Source of the DNA: Primula veris | Taxonomy: Eukaryota; Streptophyta; Magnoliopsida; Ericales; Primulaceae | Length of the DNA: 64,000 nt | Assembly (NCBI GenBank): GCA_963682055.1 | Contig: OY821747.1 | Coordinates: forward strand, 30,378,126-30,442,125 | Direction: 5' to 3' | Shown here: positions 1-10,920 of the stretch, in pieces | Position numbering within the stretch: the first letter of the stretch is position 1 | How the letters are laid out: each line of letters begins with the position of its first letter | Position numbers and translations under genes: made by a program | The notes under the pieces: model-generated | What the model was told of the DNA's origin: nothing | Database searches by the model: none | The model's input: only the letters and a program-made list of their open reading frames with translations

Positions 1-990
1 TCCAAACATTTTTTCTTTAGTGTATGTTGAAACAATGAAAGTATCATCGACAAGTATTTATCGCGATGGTATCTTTACCCAAATGAATTGAAATAGCTAT
101 GGGATTACAAAATTTTCAACTTTTACAAGGGATTTTTTCCGATTCGCGTGAGTTTTCACCATAACTAGTGGTGTCTTTACATGCAAGATAGCTACGGGGT
201 TATGAAAATTTCACTTTTTACGAGGAATTTTGTCCACTTTGCGTTAGTTTTTTTACCATAACTAATTTATATACTTTTGGTAGTGAATAAATGTCAATAA
301 AAAATGTCCCTTTGGGTAGTTTAATGATATATTTTTTCTCAAATATCTTAATTGTTCTAGTTGTTCAAGAGTTAGAATTTCAAGTTCACCATGAGGCATG
401 AAGGTTCAATTATTTGGAACCTTTACCATTATGTTTTTTCTTATAAAACCAGCAAAACAAAAGGTTCTGAAACTTTGAAGAGCTATATATCTTTAAAATA
501 TAACATATATATGCAACTCATTACTCATCATAGATCCAGGTGCACTAGAGATATAGACATATAAACATATGGTATATATACTGATCAAAAGCTTGGGATT
601 TTTTTATTTGCGTTTGTATAGTAATGGTGTCCAGATCCATTGAGAATATATACTAAAGTCTTCCTAATTGTCATGACACAACCCCTTGTAATGCTTACGA
701 TTATATGTTTATGTTTACTATGTTTTTACATGTTACCTATGAATTAATTTATTAATTTCAAAGCATAAAGATACATTTTTTTGTTCTCCTGCTAAATAAT
801 TTGGTCAAATCTCATATTATGTCTAAAGTCCCCCTAGTTTCTAATTTGTTCAATACAGATTCATTCATGTTTGTACAGTTTTTTGTTTAAATCGTTTGTT
901 CTTGGTAATTAAGATAAAGGTTGATAACCATTATCAATGTGTGTAATTTTTTTTTATCATAAAGTGGAAACTTAGTAGATGTTCTATCGT
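1..990. other. AT-rich intergenic stretch, no gene seen
   Basis: No frame of useful length, splice-supported exon or RNA gene could be recognised. The stretch is AT-rich with short homopolymer runs. Confidence 0.5.
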
Positions 991-1103
991 TAAGTTCTCT
1001 TGGTCATGATACTTTGGATCGGGTACTGAATCCCATCTTTTCGGAGGTTAAGTTCTTGGTCATGATACTTTGGATCAGGTACCGAATCCCATCTTTTCGG
1101 AGG
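991..1103. repeat. Tandem duplication, 56-bp unit, two copies
   Basis: A segment running from TAAGTTCT through TTGGTCATGATACTTTGGAT to CATCTTTTCGGAGG occurs twice in direct orientation with a 56-bp period. The copies differ at a few positions (GGGTACTGAA against AGGTACCGAA). A third, partial TCTTGGTCA start follows at about 1113. It is non-coding as far as can be seen. The following stretch to about 2300 holds only short direct repeats (AATGACAATTCGGCTGAC near 1265 and 1313) and no recognisable gene. Confidence 0.8.
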
Positions 1104-2384
1104 CTCGATAAAATCTTGGTCACCATCTTTTTAATACTGTAAATGTTACCAAGTCTTTCCTAAGATGAAGTGAGAATAGAATATACATATTTATTCTCAT
1201 CAACTTTGAAAAACTCATAGTGGTGTTGAAGATGGAGCTATTAATGTGGCGATGGTTTGGCACCAATGACAATTCGGCTGACCTAATATCTGACCTAATA
1301 GCGAACGTACCCAATGACAATTCGGCTGACAATTCGATATGTCTTATTGTTAAAGAGTCTGAGGCAACATATTACATATAATAAGTATTTTGCTTTGTAT
1401 TGCTAGGTTTTTGTGTTATTTGTTTTAGAAATTGTATCTCTCGTGAAAATTTGTTTCAGTGGACGGCAATACTGATTTTTAAACTGTACCTTATAGAGTT
1501 TGTTCGGTGGATACAATGTTTCGATCTGGAAGTAATTCCAAAGATCTCGGAATTACAATGCGTAACCACTTTGTAAAATGCGAGAGAACACGTGATCACA
1601 AGCATGCAAGTGTGCCTCCACAGACAGCATAGTTTTTCTGTTTGTGCATTTCCTTTAATCCTACAAATAAGTTTGTGCACATATTAATGTATATGAACAA
1701 ATGTAGTGCTACTAGATGATTTTGTACCTGCTTTTCGTTTCAGTAAGTTTCGACTTTTACATTTCGATGAACATGTCTATGCCCTCTCTAGTGAGGCAAT
1801 CTGTTAGAGGGATGTAAAATACAACATGTCACTCTCTTGAAAAAGCAACAATCCCCATGCCATTCGACTTCCATCGGGATGCAAAACTTCCCAACCCTTG
1901 TGCCTATGTTCCGGCTAGAGTGGAGACAATTACAAAAGCCGGTTTTTTGAATTATTTTCACACAACCACCGCCTTAATTGGTTTCGTTTGTATTGACATG
2001 TTTTACACTTTAAGTAAACAATATACTTTTTAACATTAATATCAAATTTCTCATCAATGTCTACGCACATAGTGCCACTTCTCAACCAAATTAGTAAGAC
2101 AATCTCAATATTATTTCACTATTAGCTGGTACGTAAACATCGACTACCATTATCAAGCATATTATAAGGTTAGATGCCAAAAGTCATGGCAGTTCAAAAC
2201 CTATTATTATCATCAATAAAATCAAACACTACAAGCAACTAAAAGATATATATACAAATGAACACCCAACCTAAGTGATACACGAGCTTACCCACACTTG
2301 GAAATGAGCCCAAATTACTGCAACGAGTTAACAGTCCAAACAAGGGGCAAGAAAAAAACTAGAATTGAATATTTACACGTATAT

Positions 2385-2720
2385 CTACGGATTCTTCACT
2401 TCGTTTTTGTTCTGAAAAGAGTGGCCAATACCGGGGCTGTGACCTGGCATTGTGGGCCGGAAATCATTGACATTATTCTCCATAGAATTTACCTCATTTG
2501 TACCTTTAGTATTTTGTCCGATTGGTTGCATCTCGCCCTGATCATATGCAAAAGAATGGCCGATACCAGGGCTACTGCCTGGTGTTGTAGGCCTAAAATC
2601 GACTTTTGTATGGGCAGAGTTTATAGCCATTTGTTTAAGCTTTCTCGCCTCACTAAGCATAATGCCATCAAATGCAATTAGTGCAAGAACAAGAACAGAT
2701 ATGGTTTGGACATAGGCCAT
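2385..2720 (-). CDS. CEP: C-terminally encoded peptide (CEP) precursor with two CEP domains
   Basis: This is a 111-residue single-exon prepropeptide. Residues 1 to about 25 form a hydrophobic signal peptide (MAYVQTISVLVLALIAF). Two 15-residue CEP domains follow: D41-H55, DFRPTTPGSSPGIGH, and D86-H100, DFRPTMPGHSPGIGH. Both show the family hallmarks: F-R-P-T, spaced prolines that are usually hydroxylated, and SPGIGH at the end. Known CEP peptides are cut from such precursors, secreted, and sensed by the leucine-rich-repeat kinases CEPR1/CEPR2 to signal nitrogen status and restrain root growth. The variable spacer between the domains (residues 56-85) and the short tail of about 11 residues fit the family. 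The ATG is the first in frame and directly precedes the signal peptide. A TATA box lies about 155 bp upstream on the same strand. The family call is firm; which CEP orthologue it is cannot be told. Confidence 0.93.
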   Translation of the reverse strand: MAYVQTISVLVLALIAFDGIMLSEARKLKQMAINSAHTKVDFRPTTPGSSPGIGHSFAYDQGEMQPIGQNTKGTNEVNSMENNVNDFRPTMPGHSPGIGHSFQNKNEVKNP

Positions 2721-2873
2721 GACTAAATAAGGAAAATTAAATATAGCTAGGGGTAATAATATTTTCCCGAAAGTTTTGAGAGAGAGAGGGAAATAGAGAT
2801 AGGTATATAGTTTTTTTCTTTAGTAGAGAAGGATAGTTGGTGATACAATAATCTAACATTGGATCTTCTTTGT

Positions 2874-2881
2874 TATTTATA
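2874..2881 (-). promoter_or_regulatory. Putative TATA box of the CEP gene
   Basis: On the minus strand the sequence reads CTATAAATA, about 155 bp upstream of the CEP start codon. This would leave a 5' UTR of roughly 120 bases, which is reasonable for a plant gene. Confidence 0.5.
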
Positions 2882-4687
2882 GTTTCATGCAACCAGCTAG
2901 CTTAGGGTTATTTAAATATATATCTCCACTCAGTATATATTAAAATGGGTGATAATGATTAGGGTTTCCATTTTGTTGTAAATGATTCTGCAGCATTACT
3001 AGATCTTCTTCTATGCACATATTTTACATGGCCTTTTAGCTGAAATTTGATCCTTTGACTGAATCAGGACCTTTCACTATATATGCTAGAGTAATATATG
3101 ATCTAATAAAATGAGTGTCAGTACGTCGTAGGGCATTAATAACCAAAATTAATTTTATAGATCTAACAAATAAAGAGCGGTGAAAACACAATTAATATCC
3201 AAAAACCTATATTTTCTGGTTTTATTTAATATTTGGTATATTTAATCGTAGTATCACTGACACTGATCATCAAACTTAAAAAACAAAGAGTAAAAAATAA
3301 GTAGTATCATGTAATATATGTACCCAAGTTTAAAAGATATTTTAATGACGTGTTTTTGATAATTAAGTATGTACTACTAAATGATCATTTTTCTTACTAT
3401 AAATTATAATCAACAAACTAACTATGGAAACAAGTTTCAAATTTCATGGTTTCATTTCTCTCATTTCTCTATATCATTAAAGCAATATAAATTCCTGCTA
3501 TGATACATAAAATTTACAATGTTTTTTTTATAAAAGCTAATTAGTTTTATATATAAAAGACGACCACCTCCTTCAGTATAAACTGGAAAGCCGATATAAT
3601 ATCTACTTTAAGATAAATGTGAAACATTCACTGCTAATTGAATAGTGTTAAGTTGAATTAGACAAAGTTTGTGAAACAACTAAATCTCCACCGGCTATTG
3701 GGAGGTCTCGATCTAAGGTATATTTCTTGGTCTACAAAATTCATTAGCAGAACGGGTTCATTAATTAGCGGAAAAGTAAACTTAATGATAAATATTTACT
3801 TTCAGGAGAATTGTATTTTACCATTAAGATGTATTTTCCAAGTAATTACTTCGCACCATCAAACTGCTAGACCATCCTATGACCAAAGGTTCTTAAAGCC
3901 AAGTTCTATTATAGATTTTTAGTTTATTTTGTATTTTCATTTTTATTTCCAATATATGTGGACGGCTATAAGGTGCTTTGGGATCTTTTAGTCGACAAGT
4001 TTAAGTGTTATACATCTGTTAATAGGGTAGCGATTGGTATTTTCTAACATTCTATAAAAGATCTTTTTCTGATGTATATAATTAGCTTAGTTGGCTATGA
4101 TCTACTTTAACATTCCTATATTCATACCTTTCGTAATAAAGAATATTATCAAACTTTTACCGAGTACTTTTGATGTTTTTCTCCCTTGACTATGCGTAGA
4201 ACATTTGTGTTCGAAATAACTTCTCATAAGATACTTCATTTTGTGAAAGTAGTCTAACTTCTAATTGCTACCAGGCATGATTAGCTATACATATTAAGAA
4301 GTGGATGCGGTACAGGCAATATAGCGCCTCGGATATATAGTTGTTCAAATGATACTTATATTGTGCTTGGTAGATTTACTTAATGATCGTTTTGCTTCAG
4401 ATGCTAATTCTTACAACAACTGGGACTGAACTAGTTTCCTTTTCCTGCTTGTGATTTGTGATTACCATATAGGTTTTGTAGGCCAACTTTGGTTTAATTA
4501 TTTGTTTTTTTATGCAATTTTTTGCTTCAAGATCCAACTGTAACTAGCTTTTGTAAGCCAACTTATTTTTAAATATCTGATTTTTATGCAATTATGTCGC
4601 TTCAAGAATTTACTGTAAACTAGCTTTTCAACTCAACAAAAGTACATGTAATATAATGAAAATAGGATTTAAAATCATTCATCTCTT
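2882..4687. other. Intergenic, no gene seen
   Basis: AT-rich DNA upstream of the CEP gene. The longest frame (3671-3922, plus) lacks family likeness, splice context and codon character. No structured repeat was recognised. Confidence 0.45.
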
Positions 4688-4953
4688 TAGGGGCGGAACT
4701 GGGGGAGGACGAGGGGGTGCCGCCGCCACCCCATATTTTTTTTAACTTTTTTTTATACATATAATTTTTTGAGTTTGTAGATAAATACATTTACAGTCCA
4801 CCATTAATATAAGTTATCTCAGTGGTACAGTGATATAGTTGTATACTAACGGACAACATGTCACATGTTTGAATCCACTCCCTTGGATTTTTTTCCCTTT
4901 AATTGTCTTTTTTAACAACAGTCCCCCAAAATTAAGTTCTGGTTCCGCTACTG
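4688..4953. mobile_element. Small hAT-type MITE with perfect 8-bp target duplication
   Basis: The element starts TAGGGGCGGAACTGG and its right end, read inverted, starts CAGTAGCGGAACCAG. These are imperfect terminal inverted repeats of about 15 bp. The flanks carry a perfect 8-bp duplication, CATCTCTT, at 4680-4687 and 4954-4961, which is the hAT hallmark. It is 266 bp long with no coding capacity. Its interior (about 4812-4885) resembles a tRNA promoter: CTCAGTGGTACAG like box A, and TGTTTGAATCC like box B about 50 bases on. Confidence 0.75.
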
Positions 4954-6142
4954 CATCTCTTGGTTAGTTACATCTTTGATAATTTGAATATTGTAAAAAA
5001 AAAAATAGTTCGTCTAAAATCGTAAGGTCGTCGATATAACACTTCAATATGAAGGTGGATCAGATTTCTGATGAATTATTCATGTATACTCCATAGTCCT
5101 AAGAATAAATATCAGACGTATCATGATATTTTATATAACTAGGACCCTCCAATTGCCCCGTTTTTTTGGTTTTTTTTTACCATTACGAAGATAAATAGTA
5201 AAAGTTCGTCATGAAAATTGAACTGAATAATCATCGGTGCAATCGATCGACATGTAGGGATATATTCTTATTAATTAGTTAAATTTCAACCACTGGAGTA
5301 AAGTTGTTTCGTAAAGAATGGTTGGCATAACACAGCCGGAATTTGACTCAAAATATAATTGTTAAAATGCCATGATTATGAGCAACGATTTTGAACCGTA
5401 CTGTTTGCGTCCTTTTTAGTGATTTTATTACTATTTTAACTATCTTTTTATATTATGGGTTTGACCCTATTCTGGTAGTGGTGGTCTTTGGAAACTTTTT
5501 CATTATAACCTTTTTGCTAGTTTATCATTGAAAGATCTCATTGCCCCTTGGTTAATATATGATTGTGCTTTACACAAGGTGGAATCATCATAGCTAACTA
5601 GTCTTTTAGTACTTAATATTAAAAATCTGATCGGAAGTTAGTGACTTTTTTTCTAAAGTTTTGTCTTTTACTGTGGCGGGACTAGCATTTATGTATAGAT
5701 GTGGCTGAATTATATATATATATATACATACTATTTTGTAATTATGAACGTGTTGAAATGCTAAGATTGTCAAATATTCGGTAAAATACACGAAAGTTGT
5801 TCATGTTTATCGTGATACGACAGGTGTTTTAAGTCATTTTAACCCGTATCTAGCTCGGTATAGTTCCTTCCCCTCGTCTTCTAAGAGGACCATTCATTAT
5901 TAGACAGTGTACTCTATGTCTCTACACACCATTAAAAGGTAGACACATAGGCATATTAATCTTAAAAAATGAATTCATATCACAAGGGTTGGAAAGAGAT
6001 TCACACACTGGTGGTGATGATGCGCACATGCACACACTATTCACAAGGGTTCAATATATATAGAAATTTGAACTCATATTCATAGTAAATTAGGGTTAAC
6101 TTAACGGTTAATTATAGTACGATGAATCGTTGGCTAGTATTA
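4954..6142. other. Intergenic, no gene seen
   Basis: AT-rich sequence with a short (TA)n tract near 5714. No coding or structured feature could be supported. Confidence 0.45.
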
Positions 6143-6424
6143 CTCTATAAATAATGTCTTGCTTTTTGTTTTGGGACGTTACAAAATAAGTGGCTACTTT
6201 ACTTTTTAATAAATTTTCTTATTTTTATTTTTTGAAATATCTATTCTTAGTAGTGAAATCGTATCAAATTTACAACTATAATCTCATATTATAAAATAAA
6301 AAATAGTTTTTATTTGAAAATTTTGATTTTTTGATATTTTTTGTCGAATTTTAAATGAAATTGGTCGAAATCCTTAAATAACATAGTTTTCGAAGCAAGA
6401 CACTTATTTTCGGAACGGATGGAG
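6143..6424. mobile_element. Stowaway-like (Tc1/mariner) MITE, degenerate
   Basis: The right end, read inverted, is CTCCATCCGTTCCG, the usual plant Stowaway terminus. The left end CTCTATAAATAATGTCTTGC is degenerate, but both sides then share an inner GTCTTGC block. Both ends abut TA (6141-6142 and 6425-6426), the expected target duplication. It is 282 bp, AT-rich and non-coding. The weak left end makes the exact boundary less certain. Confidence 0.55.
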
Positions 6425-6683
6425 TATTAGACTTCATTATGTGCATGATACATGTAAAGCTCCCTAGAACAGGCGTCTTAAGAGCATTCTCAACAGCAAA
6501 CTACAACTCTATTATATATGTATAGTGTTATATAGCTATATATGGCCTATATTGGTCAATTCACTATAAAGTGCACATCAGTGACTTTTAACTTCTCATA
6601 TAACTTATTATAAAATTATTATTTTAATCTTTTATCTTTTTTATTTACTTTTTAAATCTTCATGAGTACTATGCGAAAGTAAG

Positions 6684-7291
6684 TAGGGGTGGGCATGTGG
6701 CGGATTGTGGCGGATTTATTTCAATCCTAACCCAACCCGTAAAATAAATGGCGAGGCGGATTGATGAAATTTAAATCTCAACCCAACTCAATCTAACCCG
6801 TTACAATTAAAACTCCAACTCAAACCAATCCAACCCGCAAAATAAATTACGGGTTGGGTTTAGATTGATTCTTAAATTTTTATTTTGGTCCTTCATTTTT
6901 CATAGTTTGCATAATCAACCCTAATATTAAAATAAATTGAATATTTCAAACAGAAATATAAATTAAACCCAATCAAAGTACGTTAAGGACGTTCACGAAC
7001 AAGTAATAAAACTAAAATATAACAATAATTAAATGTTGGTATCTTAAAATACACATAATGTATATATATATACACATAATGTATATAATGTATATATATA
7101 TTGCGGGTTGAAACGGATTGAGACGGATTAACCCGCGGTTTGTGAACCTCAACCCTAACCCAGCCCGCAAAATATATAGCGGATTGGGCGGGACGGATTG
7201 ATTTTTTTTTGATATTCAACCCACCCCAACCCGCCCCAATTCATGCGGGTTGGGTTACGGGGCGGATTTACGGATTTTTTGCCCACCCCTA
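6684..7291. mobile_element. hAT-type MITE (TAGGGGTGGGCA family), nested in the Harbinger element
   Basis: The ends read TAGGGGTGGGCA and TGCCCACCCCTA, perfect inverted repeats. They are flanked by AAAGTAAG (6676-6683) and AAAGTAAC (7292-7299), an 8-bp target duplication with one mismatch. The subterminal DNA is rich in GCGGATTG and AACCC motifs, inverted at the two ends. It is 608 bp and non-coding. A second member of the family is at 54941-55839. It lies inside the Harbinger element, so it landed after that insertion or was carried along. Confidence 0.85.
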
Positions 7292-7583
7292 AAAGTAACT
7301 GTGTAGGAAACATGCCTTCTTTATTTCTTCAACTGCCATATTAAACTCTTCCATCTGCAACATTAATTTGACAAATTTCAACGTTAACCTATCCCATTTT
7401 GCCTAGTTTCCAACATTAAACCAAGTCTTCTTTTCAGTTTTTTTCACAACTCCAACAACACAAATTTCGTACTGTTGTGTTATACTTTGAGAAAAAGTCT
7501 TACTTTCAACCTTAAAATTTGAAGTATTTTTAAAGGTTTTTCTCAATTTCAATACATTGTTCACTCAATCATTTTATTTCATC

Positions 7584-8888
7584 ATGTTTTTTATGAATAA
7601 TATTAATCGCTTACGACAAAAAATGAAGAAAGAAACACAACGAAGAGATCAGCAGCTACAAGTCTTGCAACTAGTCGCCGAGGCCGACCATATGGGACAA
7701 GCCTCAAACCATGCCAAGATGAGATACATAAACCGTGATCATGTTATGGGTCATAATCATATTATGAAAGATTATTTTTGTTCAGAACCGGTTTATCCTT
7801 TAGATACTTTTCGACGTAGATTTCGTATGGAACGGCATTTGTTTCTACGCATTCACGATGCAGTCACAGCTCATGATCGCTACTTTCAACAATCACCAAA
7901 TGCTGCTGGTATGCCAGGATTATCATCGATACAAAAGATAATTGTTGCTATGAGAATGTTAGCTTATGGAGAAAGCTCCGATGTCTTTGATGAATACATA
8001 AGGATTGGAGAAACAACAAGTAATGAGTCACTTTATAGGTTTTGTAGAGTTATAGTGGCGATTTTTGGATCTGAATATCTAAGAAGACCTAACGCAAATG
8101 ATATTGCAAGATTGCTTGCTATTGGTGAACAACGTGGATTTCCTGGAATGCTTGGGAGTATTGATTGCATGCATTGGAGATGGAAGAATTGTCCTCCTGC
8201 CTGGGCGGGCCAGTATACAGGTCATTGTCATGAGCCGACTATTATACTAGAGGTTGTGGCATCACGAGATCTTTGAATTTGGCATGCATTTTTTGGGATG
8301 CCAGGATCTCACAATGATATCAATGTGCTTAATCGTTCTGATATTTTTAGTGATTTGGCTCAAGGTCGTGTTCCTCCAGTGAGATATTCTATTAATGGAA
8401 TAGATTATACTATTGGCTATTATTTAGGAGACGGTATTTATCCCAATTGGTCTACCATTGTGAAAACTATATCTCAACCATGTGGCGAAAAAAATAAGTA
8501 TTTTGCGCAGCAACAAGAGTCGGCTAGAAAAGATGTCGAGCGTGCATTTGGAGTATTACAAGCCCGTTTCGCAATTGTTCATGGCCCAGCAAGGTTCTTT
8601 GACAGAGAAGACTTGAAATACATAATGCTGGCATGTGTTATAATGCATAATATGATTGTGGAAGATGAACGTGACATGTACAAGGCCGTGGAAATAGGTA
8701 AGTATTATGCGATTGAAGAAGCGATTTCTTCAAATAATCCGCCTCCAACAATGTCACATGACCTTAACAACTCGTTTTTTACTTCATTCATTGAAGTTCA
8801 TCGGCAAATCCGGAATAAAGTAGCACATTTTCGCCTAAAGGAGAATCTTATTGAACACCTCTGGACAAGGCATGGAATTATTAATTAG
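7584..8888 (+). pseudogene. PIF/Harbinger DDE transposase (HARBI1-like nuclease), one in-frame stop
   Basis: The frame encodes a HARBI1-like transposase of about 434 residues. Its DDE triad is visible: Asp in GSIDCMHW (codon 8163-8165), Asp in GSHNDINVL (8316-8318) and Glu in DVERAFGV (8538-8540). The motif GMPGSHNDINVLNRS and the late HNMIVEDER segment are family signatures. A TGA at 8274-8276 interrupts the frame just before IWHAFFG, where relatives usually have Trp; reading resumes in the same frame, so a single-base change is the likely cause. No frameshift was seen. The first ATG in frame is at 7584, though the open frame begins a little earlier. The protein would cut DNA at the element ends together with the ORF1 product. 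Confidence 0.88.
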
Positions 8889-10060
8889 TAAGAAATATTT
8901 TAATCCTAGCTTGTGTTTTTAGTGGTTTACTTGTTTGTTGAGTTTGTATTTTCGCTATGAAGTTCTCTTAAGAGTTCTTGCTTGTGCTTGTTGGAACTCG
9001 CTTTGTGTTTGTATAAACCCGTTTTTTGCTTCATGCTTGTATAAACTCGTTTTTTGCTTCATGCTTGTTGTGTTTTTATTGAGTTTGTGTTTTTTTCTGA
9101 ATCAATTTGACAGTTTTCTATCGACAACTTTAAACTATGAAATAAAAGACGGGTATCTAGTTAAATAATGAAAAATAAAATTTTTAATACCATACATCAT
9201 CGATAATTCTACTTCCATTACATACATCATAAGTAGCGTTACAAGAGTTGGAATCACTTTCCACATAAACAACACCTATTACATCATGAACTTACAAAAA
9301 TATCAATACATACGAACACAAACTTCCATGATATTCATGTCTAGTCAAAACATAGTTAAATATGATCAAAACATAGTTAAATATGCATAACTTAACAAAA
9401 TAAAAGCGTCAACGATATTCTAGAGTTCAAATTTGTCATCCAAATGTTTTTTCAAACACTACATAGCCTGATATTTTCCCCTCATTTTTTTTTGCATTGC
9501 TTGATAAAATATGATTTGACCCGGATCGGTGAGGGAAGAGATGTCTTTATTCATGAACTCGGCCTCTTTTAAAGCTAGGTCCACATCAAACATTTGCGTT
9601 TCCATCCCAATTTTTCTTTTCTTAATTTCCAGCTTTTCTTTTTCCAACTCCAAGTATGCATCCATTTTTTTGTCACTCTCGAGGAACATTGCAGCATCGT
9701 CATTATGATGTTTTTCGTTCAAAGTGACGGTTTGATCAATTTTTTCAAGTATGGGCGCGCTATCATACACAAATTTCCCTTTCCTCTTAGTCCAACCCTC
9801 TTTTGCAAGCTTTCGACCTACATGTCTTTCAACAGATTTTGGTGTGCTCTCATCATCAACACTGATACAAATTGGGCTAGGGCTATTAGATGGAACATTT
9901 GGGTAGTTGGACTTCTTTTTAGTCTCAGTTTCGAGCCACTTTTGATCATTTTTTAAGACCTTCCAGCAATGCTCAAATGAAAACTCCACAGGCTTCCTAG
10001 CTTTCGGTTTTGTTTCAAGTTCGGTGAACATTTGCTTCGCTTTTGAAATCTGTACATGTT

Positions 10061-10249
10061 AATAAGCAAAGAAATTATAATGAAGTTGTTGTTACTGTTG
10101 CTGCTCGCAAATATGATTTTGAGGTCGCAACACCTTTCCAATCATCAGATATATTAAATCTTCAGCCAATAGTTAAGTATTTTATTCCATTATGTTCAGA
10201 AGCCAAGGATCTGGTGGTGACAGGGAAAGTTAAATTGGCTGAGGTATGA
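10061..10249 (+). pseudogene. Exon-like gene fragment on the strand opposite ORF1, source unknown
   Basis: Inside the ORF1 intron, on the other strand, lies a coding-looking stretch. It includes RKYDFEVATPFQSSDI, LQPIVKYFIPLC and KDLVVTGKVKLAEV, and ends at GAG followed by GTATGA, a plausible splice donor. The composition looks more like protein-coding DNA than the surrounding AT-rich sequence. I do not recognise the family. It may be a host exon captured by the element (transduplication), or a chance open frame of 68 codons. Confidence 0.35.
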
Positions 10250-10397
10250 ACTCTCTTTTCATGACATCATATTTCTGATATAGATAAACAGGTCATGGTA
10301 ACACCAGTTTTATATCAAGAGGTGGAGTATAGGCTAGCTCATCTGGATCAGTATATTTGTGTCCCCTGTCTGGTAATATGGTCGCTCGTGTTTGAAG

Positions 10398-10920
10398 ACT
10401 TTGAGCTCATTTGGTTGCTGCTTTTAAGTAAATAAACGACTTTATGAGATTCAGAAAAGGCTAGGTTCATCCAAGCTTTTATCTTATTTAGGCAAAAAAA
10501 ACCCAGAAAAAACAGTGGTAAAAAATGCAGAATTGTAGCTAAATCGCGAGTAAAAAAACTTTTTTCACTGTAAAAGAGTTCATCATAAGGTAAGCTTTTT
10601 AGCATAAAAAAAGTAAACTTTTGGGAAAGGCCGACAATTTTTTTTCCCCGCCTAACGAGTAAATTAGACGTTTGCCCTTTGAAGACAGTTTTTTTTAGTG
10701 CCGATGACAATTTCATTTTTATAAGCTGGTAATGTAAATGCAGTCCAACTTTTAAGCTTTTCTGCAAAGCATTTTAAGTAATAACGAACCTCTTGAACTT
10801 TGAAGCTTTCTTTACAAAATGGAGGAAAGAACAATGTATTTAAGCTGATTAACCAAATTCAGTCTAGCTATATTAAAAAAGGCAAAAATCTGAGTTTATC
10901 AGCTTCAACCAAACAAGGTC
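10398..10920. mobile_element. MITE-like insertion inside the ORF1 intron
   Basis: The left edge reads GAGCTCATTTGGTTG and the right edge, inverted, GACCTTGTTTGGTTG, a degenerate inverted repeat. TTGAAG flanks both sides (10392-10397 and 10921-10926). The interior is AT-rich with many short A and T runs. The exact ends and superfamily are uncertain. Confidence 0.4.
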
